Shown here one piece after another: positions 57,314-64,000 of a stretch of 64,000 bases of DNA. The DNA is taken from assembly GCA_902602765.1 (NCBI GenBank), contig CACKSH010000004.1, forward strand, positions 1 to 64,000, in the 5' to 3' direction. The notes beneath the pieces are model-generated. The model made no database searches and was not told where the DNA came from. It saw only the letters and a program-made list of their open reading frames with translations. This DNA is from Paracoccaceae bacterium (lineage in GTDB: Bacteria; Pseudomonadota; Alphaproteobacteria; Rhodobacterales; Rhodobacteraceae). Within the stretch, counting starts at the first letter, position 1, and each line of letters starts with the position of its first letter. Both the position numbers and the translations under genes were made by a program.

Positions 57314-58144
57314 TTAGAATGAGAAACCTACGCCTGCGAAAGTTGTCTCATCTTGGTTAGTACCAAGATTAAACGTAGCTCCGCCACCTAAGTCATAAGC
57401 CATAGTAGCTTCCCATGATTCAGTAGTTGCGTCGTCAGCAGTTACACCTACAGAAATTGCACCTGAAGAGTATGCGATAGATGCTTCTACAACGCCTTCT
57501 GATTCTTCAACAGAAATTGTCATTCCATCTGACATAGCATAAGAAACACCAACTGTTGATGTGTCGGCGCCTGTTCGGTCTGTATCTGACTCCGCACTCA
57601 CAGTGATATCACCCATTGCATATGAAACACTTACAGTTGATGCATCACCTTCGTCAGAAGTAGCTACAGAACCTGAAATTGCTCCGGCACTGTATCCGAT
57701 TGAAATTGATGTTGGGTCTGCGTCTTCCAACCCTGTGACAACACTATATGTAAGATCGCCCATTGCGCCAGATATTCCGATGTCACCTGCAATATCGTCG
57801 TCATAAAGATCGTCTACGCCATCTTGAGAAAGAGTGATAGTTACCCCTGAAACGCCAATAGCAACAGAAACGTTATCGTCTGTGCCCATATCTTGTGTGT
57901 CTAATTCAAAGTCACCTACATCAAGAGTCTGACCGCCGCCCATGTCTAATGAAGCAGAAAATGTCATTCCTGAGTCTGATGCGCCGCTTAGTGAAAAACC
58001 TAAATCTACGCCTGAATATACTGAAAGGTCAGCACCGCTTGCACCGAATACACCGGCTCCACCTGTACCTGACATGGAGACGTCTGCTGATGCGAAACCT
58101 GCTGATAGTGTCAGCGCTGATGTCGCTAGTAGAACTTTTTTCAT
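57314..58144 (-). CDS. Extremely acidic outer-membrane porin
   Basis: A 276-residue protein with a signal peptide (MKKVLLATSALTLSAGFASA) and a C-terminal Phe (AGVGFSF), the signature of beta-barrel assembly. The body alternates short strands and Asp/Gly-rich turns (TYSVVTGLEDADPTSISIGYS in parts, VSVSYAMGDITVSAES). By my count the mature part has about 43 Asp and Glu against one Arg and no Lys or His, so the usual arginine eyelet is absent. GAGGG lies seven bases before the ATG. It probably passes cations or neutral solutes. Confidence 0.85.
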   Translation of the reverse strand: MKKVLLATSALTLSAGFASADVSMSGTGGAGVFGASGADLSVYSGVDLGFSLSGASDSGMTFSASLDMGGGQTLDVGDFELDTQDMGTDDNVSVAIGVSGVTITLSQDGVDDLYDDDIAGDIGISGAMGDLTYSVVTGLEDADPTSISIGYSAGAISGSVATSDEGDASTVSVSYAMGDITVSAESDTDRTGADTSTVGVSYAMSDGMTISVEESEGVVEASIAYSSGAISVGVTADDATTESWEATMAYDLGGGATFNLGTNQDETTFAGVGFSF

Positions 58145-58409
58145 TTTTTATCCCTCGGGTTATAATAAACAAATTGGCCTACGACAGAATCTCCGACGCA
58201 GGAATAATACATTAGTGACAAGTTTATACCCCTAAGTGCAACCTAATCTCACGATAGGTCTTGAGGATCAAAAAATATGATGCAGGTTTGCCACACCATA
58301 GAATATGGCTATTCAATAGAGCATTATACTATAAATATAGCAAAATTAATAGCAGCTTGCTCAAAGTTAATAGGTCATGTAAATTTTACTAATCGAGCTT
58401 GAGGATCAC

Positions 58410-58889
58410 ATGACTAATCTAAAATTAACAATATTATCATTCTTTACAATTTTTTTCGTTATTAGCTGCGCTAGCGATTCTAATTTGGTGAGCGGTAATA
58501 CGGATAAAAACTATCTTTCATCACTCCCAGCAGCAGAAAGTGATGAGCGTGAAACTATCTGGGATGCTTTCAATAGAGAAGCAACGCGTGAACCTGTAAA
58601 AGTAAATCGGTATATTTGGCAGGCAGCTCTTGATGTTTTAGATTTTATGCCAATTGAAACTATCGATCCATTTTCAGGCGTCATCGTCAAAGGTTTCGGT
58701 GTGCCACCGGGAGGTAAAGCTCAATACCGAGCTACAATTTATGTAGTTGATCCCGCATTAGAAGCTCGCTCACTTCGAGTTTCAATGCAAACTAAATCTG
58801 GGCCAGTAAGCACTGCCACAATGAAAGAAATAGAAAACGCAATCCTTTCGAGAGCGAGACAAATGCGCAAAGCGGACGGGTTATCCTAA
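58410..58889 (+). CDS. DUF3576 lipoprotein
   Basis: A 159-residue protein with a lipobox (FFTIFFVISCASD). The mature domain has ETIWDAFNREATREPVKVNRYIWQAALDVLDFMPIETIDPFSG in pieces and VIVKGFGVPPGGKAQYRATIYV, the DUF3576 signature. The function is unknown; it precedes leuS-lptE-holA, as in related genomes. The 265-base gap to the porin contains no other feature that I can support. Confidence 0.88.
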   Translation: MTNLKLTILSFFTIFFVISCASDSNLVSGNTDKNYLSSLPAAESDERETIWDAFNREATREPVKVNRYIWQAALDVLDFMPIETIDPFSGVIVKGFGVPPGGKAQYRATIYVVDPALEARSLRVSMQTKSGPVSTATMKEIENAILSRARQMRKADGLS

Positions 58890-59054
58890 ATAATTTCACC
58901 ACCACTTAAATATGTAATTTCATTATGGCACGTAGCGCTATCACTTAATAATATCTGTCCAAAAACTTTTATATGTTCTATCTATGGACGCTGACTGTGT
59001 TTAGATTTATCACAAGAAACATATTGCAGCTAAGCTAAGTTTGAGGAAGATTTC

Positions 59055-61613
59055 ATGACTGCCTATAATCCCGCAAAAATTGAGCCAAAATGGCAGCGTA
59101 TGTGGGACGACTCGAAAGTCTTTAATTCCAAAGTAGACTTAAAAAAGCCAAAATATTATGTTTTGGAAATGTTCCCATACCCATCGGGACGAATACACAT
59201 GGGCCATGTACGCAACTACACTATGGGTGATTTGGTTGCGCGATACAAACTAAGCACAGGTTTTAATGTTTTACATCCGATGGGCTGGGATGCATTTGGG
59301 ATGCCTGCGGAAAATGCAGCAATGGCTTCAGACGGTCATCCGAAGGAATGGACCTATAACAATATCTCAGTCATGAAAGATCAAATGAAACCACTCGGTT
59401 TGTCAATTGACTGGCAAAAGGAGTTTGCGACATGCGACCCAGAATATTATGGCCAACAACAGTCCCTCTTTCTTGATTTTTTAGAAGCGGGATTGGTTTA
59501 CAGGAAAAATGCAGTTGTTAATTGGGATCCAGTCGACTTGACGGTTCTTGCAAATGAACAAGTAGAAAATGGCAGGGGTTGGAGATCTGGGGCAGTCGTA
59601 GAACGAAGAGAATTAACACAATGGTTTTTTAAAATTTCCAAATACTCTGAAGATTTATTGGCTTCTATCGATCAGTTAGACAGCTGGCCAGCAAAAGTAA
59701 AGTTGATGCAAACGAATTGGATTGGCGAATCCAAGGGCTTAGAGTTCGCTTTCAAAACGATAAATGCGCCAGATGGATTTGCAAACATTGAAGTATACAC
59801 AACTCGACCAGATACTCTGCTAGGCGCATCTTTTGTCGGAATTTCTGCTGATCACCCTCTTGCCCGAGAACTTGAAAAGACAAATTCTGATATCGCCGTC
59901 TTCAACAGCCAGTGTAGGCAAATGTCTACATCAGAAGCCGAAATGGAAAAAGCAGAGAAAAAAGGTATTAGTACCGGTCTTTTAGTTAGTCACCCTTTGG
60001 ATCCAGAAGTTAAGCTTCCAGTTTGGATCGCAAACTTTATCCTGATGGATTATGGGACGGGGGCAATATTCGCTTGCCCAGCGCACGATCAAAGGGATTT
60101 AGACTTCGCCCGAAAGTATAATCTGCCGGTAATTGACACTTTTTACTCCTTGGAAAATGAAGAAGAGGTGAAAGATATAGCATTTGTTCCACCTAAGTCC
60201 GAACGTGTCAAATGGGTAAACCACTTCACCGGCGTTGAAATAGCCACTGGTGCGGAAGCAATAGACCAGACTATTTGCTTCGCCGAAAAACAAGGTTGGG
60301 GAAAGGGTGTTACAAAATATCGATTGCGAGACTGGGGGCTTAGCAGACAACGGTACTGGGGGTGCCCAATTCCAGTAGTCCACTGCGATAGCTGTGGACT
60401 AGTCGCGGAAAAGAGGGAAAATTTGCCAGTCCAGCTACCTGATGATGTGAAATTTGATAAACCGGGTAATCCACTAGACAGACATGAGACCTGGCGCAAA
60501 TGTAAATGCCCAGAATGTGGTCAATCTGCATTAAGAGAGACGGACACAATGGACACATTTGTTGATTCAAGTTGGTATTTTACCAGGTTTACATCTCCTA
60601 AATCACAAACTCCAACTACTAAGAATGAAATAAATTATTGGATGAATGTAGATCAATATATTGGTGGTGTTGAGCATGCTATACTGCATCTTCTTTACTC
60701 TCGATTTTTTGCTCGTGCTATGCATCACTGTGGGCATCTCCCAGACACAGCCATAGAGCCGTTTGACGCACTTTTTACTCAAGGAATGGTTACACATGCA
60801 ATATATGAAAGATCTAACGCAAATGGACGCCCAAAGTACTTTTTTCCAGAAGAAATAGAATTGAAAGATGGCAAAGCTTTTTCAAAAAGTGATGGTGGTG
60901 AAGTAACAATAATACCATCTGCAAAAATGTCTAAATCAAAAAATAATGTTGTAGACCCAGTAGCAATAATTGATGCATTTGGTGCAGACACTGCACGTTG
61001 GTTTGTCCTCTCAGACAGCCCGCCAGAAAGAGACGTAGAATGGACAACATCTGGTGTGGAAGCAGCTAACAGACATTTGACGAGGGTTTACAAAGTTGTT
61101 TTGGAAATAATCAAAGACGAAACGCCTGCAAACGAAAATGACATGACTCTGCAAAAAGAAATACACAAAACAATTCATGATGTTACTTTGGGACTAGAAT
61201 CTTTTGGTTTCAATTCTGCAATAGCTAGGCTCTACGGGTTCACAAATACTCTAGCCAAATCAAAAGCTGGTGGTGATACCAAGAGGGCTGGGGCAAAAGC
61301 TCTAATTCAGTTAATGGGACCAATGACGCCCCATTTAGCGGAAGAACTGTGGGACAAATTAGGAGGAGACGGTTTGGTAGTCTCAGCAAAATGGCCAACT
61401 GCTGATCCAGACCTTTTAGTTGATGATGAAATAACCCTACCTATACAAATAAATGGGAAACGGCGTACAGAAATTACTGTGCCGAAAGACACTGATACTG
61501 TGGAAATCGAAAAAATTACTCTTCTTTCTGAACCTGTTATTCAAGCCCTGAATGGCCATAGCCCCAAGAAAGTGATTGTGGTTCCAGGACGAATTGTAAA
61601 TGTTGTTGTTTGA
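59055..61613 (+). CDS. leuS: Leucyl-tRNA synthetase
   Basis: An 852-residue class I synthetase. The HIGH-type motif is in [16 protein letters not shown], the KMSKS loop is [13 protein letters not shown], and the CP1 editing domain with [12 protein letters not shown] lies between. [13 protein letters not shown] carries zinc-type Cys residues. GAGGAAG precedes ATG 59055. The next gene starts inside its last codons. Confidence 0.98.
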   Translation: MTAYNPAKIEPKWQRMWDDSKVFNSKVDLKKPKYYVLEMFPYPSGRIHMGHVRNYTMGDLVARYKLSTGFNVLHPMGWDAFGMPAENAAMASDGHPKEWTYNNISVMKDQMKPLGLSIDWQKEFATCDPEYYGQQQSLFLDFLEAGLVYRKNAVVNWDPVDLTVLANEQVENGRGWRSGAVVERRELTQWFFKISKYSEDLLASIDQLDSWPAKVKLMQTNWIGESKGLEFAFKTINAPDGFANIEVYTTRPDTLLGASFVGISADHPLARELEKTNSDIAVFNSQCRQMSTSEAEMEKAEKKGISTGLLVSHPLDPEVKLPVWIANFILMDYGTGAIFACPAHDQRDLDFARKYNLPVIDTFYSLENEEEVKDIAFVPPKSERVKWVNHFTGVEIATGAEAIDQTICFAEKQGWGKGVTKYRLRDWGLSRQRYWGCPIPVVHCDSCGLVAEKRENLPVQLPDDVKFDKPGNPLDRHETWRKCKCPECGQSALRETDTMDTFVDSSWYFTRFTSPKSQTPTTKNEINYWMNVDQYIGGVEHAILHLLYSRFFARAMHHCGHLPDTAIEPFDALFTQGMVTHAIYERSNANGRPKYFFPEEIELKDGKAFSKSDGGEVTIIPSAKMSKSKNNVVDPVAIIDAFGADTARWFVLSDSPPERDVEWTTSGVEAANRHLTRVYKVVLEIIKDETPANENDMTLQKEIHKTIHDVTLGLESFGFNSAIARLYGFTNTLAKSKAGGDTKRAGAKALIQLMGPMTPHLAEELWDKLGGDGLVVSAKWPTADPDLLVDDEITLPIQINGKRRTEITVPKDTDTVEIEKITLLSEPVIQALNGHSPKKVIVVPGRIVNVVV

Positions 61614-62103
61614 TAAAAGAAAGTATATTTTTTCTCTTCTATTGAGCGTTTTTATAGCCGGTTGCTCTTTTGAACCAGCTTGGATAGCTGGAAACAATAA
61701 AGCAAAGATTTTTTGGCAAAAAATAGATTTAAAAGAACCTAAAACAAGTAGTGAGTTCCGCCTGAATCGCTATCTAGTATCTAGGGTAGGGGATGTGGAA
61801 GATGCAGAGTTTTTCCTAGAATATAAGCTTTTTACTGAGACTAAACGAACTGCGTTATCTTTCGATGGAAAAGCATATAGAATTCGTATTCAAGGTGAAG
61901 TGCAATTTAGCTTAATTCACAATAGCAAAAATTTAGTTTTGGTCAGCTCAAGTGTAAAAGATAGTGTCGGCTACTCAGATGCAATATTAGCAGTAACTGA
62001 TCAAGCATCCGAACGTGATGCTTACGAACGTTTGATGGTTTTACTTGGAGATAAGATAGTAGATGAACTATTAAGATCTGAGACTTTATACGATGAAACT
62101 TAG
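61600..62103 (+). CDS. lptE: LPS assembly lipoprotein LptE
   Basis: A 167-residue lipoprotein with signal [19 protein letters not shown] (lipid Cys) and a body ([50 protein letters not shown]-like [14 protein letters not shown]) matching LptE of alphaproteobacteria. It plugs LptD in the outer membrane. It overlaps leuS by 14 bases and holA by 11. Confidence 0.88.
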   Translation: MLLFDKRKYIFSLLLSVFIAGCSFEPAWIAGNNKAKIFWQKIDLKEPKTSSEFRLNRYLVSRVGDVEDAEFFLEYKLFTETKRTALSFDGKAYRIRIQGEVQFSLIHNSKNLVLVSSSVKDSVGYSDAILAVTDQASERDAYERLMVLLGDKIVDELLRSETLYDET

Positions 62104-63115
62104 CCCAAAAGAAATTCCAAGATTTTTAGAAAATCCGGATCCAACCATAGCTGCAATTCTTTTTTACGGATCTGACACTATGCGCGTAGCATTGAAGCGC
62201 CAAGAGTATTTAGAAAACTTGTTAGGGTCAAACGCAGAACAGGAAATGCGGTTGACAAAACTTACTGGAGATGACGTCCTTAAGGACCATACAGCTGCAT
62301 TTGATGCAATTAAATCAGTAGGTTTTTTCCCCGGTCAACGCGCTGTTTTGATTGAAAACAGCTCAGACAGAGCATCAAAGATTATTTTTGACTGTATTGA
62401 GGCGTGGAAACAACCAGATGCCCAAATTGTGGTTACCAGTGGACAGTTAAAGCCAACCTCCCAGTTAAGAAAAAGCTTTGAGACTTCTAAGAGTACTGTA
62501 GCTGTACCAATTTACGATAATCCATTAACTGAGATGGAAATCAAAACAGAATTAACACGGGCAGGAATCCAAATAAACGATCCAAATATCATGACAGGCC
62601 TTCATGGTCTTTCAGAAGAATTAGAACCTGGTGATTTTCGTAATACCTTGGAAAAGATTTATCTATATAAATTAAGTGATAAATCTCCATTGACCTCACA
62701 GGACATAACTGTATGCAGTCCAATTTCTGCTGAAGCCAGTTTAGAAGACATAATTTATACGGTATCAGTTGGAGCAACTAGTAAAATTAGTCGTATTTTA
62801 AACAGACTTGAGGCGCAAGGCGTTCAGCCTGTTACACTATGCCTTTCGTTTCAAAGGCATTTCAAACTATTGCTTAGGCTTAAAAGCCATGAAGGATCTC
62901 CAGCCGACGCAATTTCAAATCAAAAACCTCCTATATTTGGTCCAAGGCGAAATGCTATTCTCAGTCAATTAAGTTTATGGAACATTGAAAATTTAAAAGT
63001 CGCATTGGCCTGCCTTGTTGAGCTCGATCTAAATTTAAGATCGGTGGCAAGCAATTACCCTACTTTAGCGATGACAGAGAGAATTTTGATTAGAGTTGCA
63101 ATGCTTGCAAAATAA
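62093..63115 (+). CDS. holA: DNA polymerase III subunit delta
   Basis: A 340-residue clamp-loader subunit with ILFYGSDTMRVALKRQE, KSVGFFPGQRAVLIENSSD in parts, VTSGQLKPTSQLRKSFE and the C-terminal collar part with FQRHFKLLLRLK. It helps open and load the beta clamp. It is the last gene of the leuS-lptE-holA unit and converges with atpC 5 bases away. Confidence 0.95.
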   Translation: MKLSPKEIPRFLENPDPTIAAILFYGSDTMRVALKRQEYLENLLGSNAEQEMRLTKLTGDDVLKDHTAAFDAIKSVGFFPGQRAVLIENSSDRASKIIFDCIEAWKQPDAQIVVTSGQLKPTSQLRKSFETSKSTVAVPIYDNPLTEMEIKTELTRAGIQINDPNIMTGLHGLSEELEPGDFRNTLEKIYLYKLSDKSPLTSQDITVCSPISAEASLEDIIYTVSVGATSKISRILNRLEAQGVQPVTLCLSFQRHFKLLLRLKSHEGSPADAISNQKPPIFGPRRNAILSQLSLWNIENLKVALACLVELDLNLRSVASNYPTLAMTERILIRVAMLAK

Positions 63116-63120
63116 TAAAA

Positions 63121-63519
63121 CTATTTAAACCCAAGGCTTTCACCCAGAATATTAAAATCCGACAAAAATTTTGCAGCCATATCAACTGCGTCGCCGGTCA
63201 TATTTGCCTTTGCAGCTTCCAAAGATTCCTCTGCCACTGCCACGAGTTCGTCAAACATTTTCTTATCAAAATCGGCTCTCAAAACGGCTTTTTCCGCCAA
63301 GACCGATACACCTTGACCCAATTCTGCGAAACCTCCAGTAACGACATACTCACTTGTATCTTTTTCTTGGACTACACGAAGAACACCGGGGCGAAGAGTG
63401 GTAATTAACGGGGCATGATTAGCCATCGCTGTCATATCTCCATCTGCACCTGGGATCTCAACAGATATTGCCTCCGAAGAGAACAAAAGTTTTTCTGGAC
63501 TAACTACATCAACTTGCAT
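63121..63519 (-). CDS. atpC: ATP synthase F1 epsilon subunit
   Basis: A 132-residue protein with VDVVSPEKLLFSSEAISVEIPGADGDM in pieces, MANHAPLITTLRPGVLRV and YVVTGGFAELGQGVSVLAE, the beta-sandwich of the epsilon subunit; a helical C-terminal part follows. It lies 26 bases after atpD. Confidence 0.97.
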   Translation of the reverse strand: MQVDVVSPEKLLFSSEAISVEIPGADGDMTAMANHAPLITTLRPGVLRVVQEKDTSEYVVTGGFAELGQGVSVLAEKAVLRADFDKKMFDELVAVAEESLEAAKANMTGDAVDMAAKFLSDFNILGESLGFK

Positions 63520-63545
63520 TGTTTTTCTAATTATTCCCTAAATAT

Positions 63546-64000
<455 letters not shown>

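Overview
The window reads as an AT-rich chromosomal segment of an alphaproteobacterium, most likely a low-GC pelagic member of the Rhodobacteraceae (NAC11-7/HTCC2255-like by gene content and order; this is inference, no search was run). Indicators are the rpoZ-rsh-DUF2062-pdxJ-acpS-lepB-rnc-era-DUF1491-recO block, the DUF3576-leuS-lptE-holA block, the Trm112-LON-CnoX-xthA neighbourhood, and alphaproteobacterial families such as DUF1285, DUF1491, HspQ and zf-CHCC. Both ends cut genes: the left edge lies inside a TPR-methyltransferase gene and the right edge inside atpD.

Layout. (1) 1-4.2 kb: two adjacent TPR proteins, one fused to a protein-arginine-methyltransferase-like domain, the other to a sulfotransferase domain with ten exact 34-residue TPR units. 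(2) 4.2-6.4 kb: a small accessory strip with a phage-type PDDEXK nuclease remnant, a broken upstream phage-like ORF, a tRNA-3'-end-like fragment, a cyclic-nucleotide-binding-domain protein and small unknown proteins. (3) 6.4-11.5 kb: tyrC-hisC (aromatic amino acids), rpsD with a clear promoter and terminator, and phaA-phaB (polyhydroxybutyrate precursors). (4) 11.6-17.3 kb: an SH3 protein followed by neuB-neuC-Kdo-transferase-acyltransferase with convergent neuA, which looks like a cell-surface nonulosonate/lipid A cluster. (5) 17.4-31 kb, mostly minus strand: an FAD/GcvT-type dehydrogenase, recQ, tRNA-Phe, then the long housekeeping block from recO to folK. (6) 31-44 kb: ispH, rnhA, dapB, rbfA, a small heat-shock gene with a sigma-32 promoter and a ROSE-like leader, polA, a HIT protein, a sugar kinase, an alkyltransferase, hspQ and a lipoprotein transglycosylase. 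(7) 44-57 kb: lolA-ftsK, an aminotransferase, an amidase, ubiH-like, Trm112-LON, cnoX, xthA, a degenerate response regulator, ribA, an L,D-transpeptidase-like protein lacking its cysteine, and yggS. (8) 57-64 kb: an extremely acidic porin, DUF3576-leuS-lptE-holA, and convergent atpC-atpD.

Most genes are ordinary housekeeping genes in short-spaced or overlapping operons (several ATGA and TAATG junctions). The observations most worth following are the TPR-PRMT/TPR-sulfotransferase pair, the ROSE-like thermometer, the neuBCA-Kdo transferase cluster, the Cys-to-Ser L,D-transpeptidase-like protein, the porin with one basic residue, and the phage scar at 4.4-5.1 kb. I did not find a clearly new multigene system.
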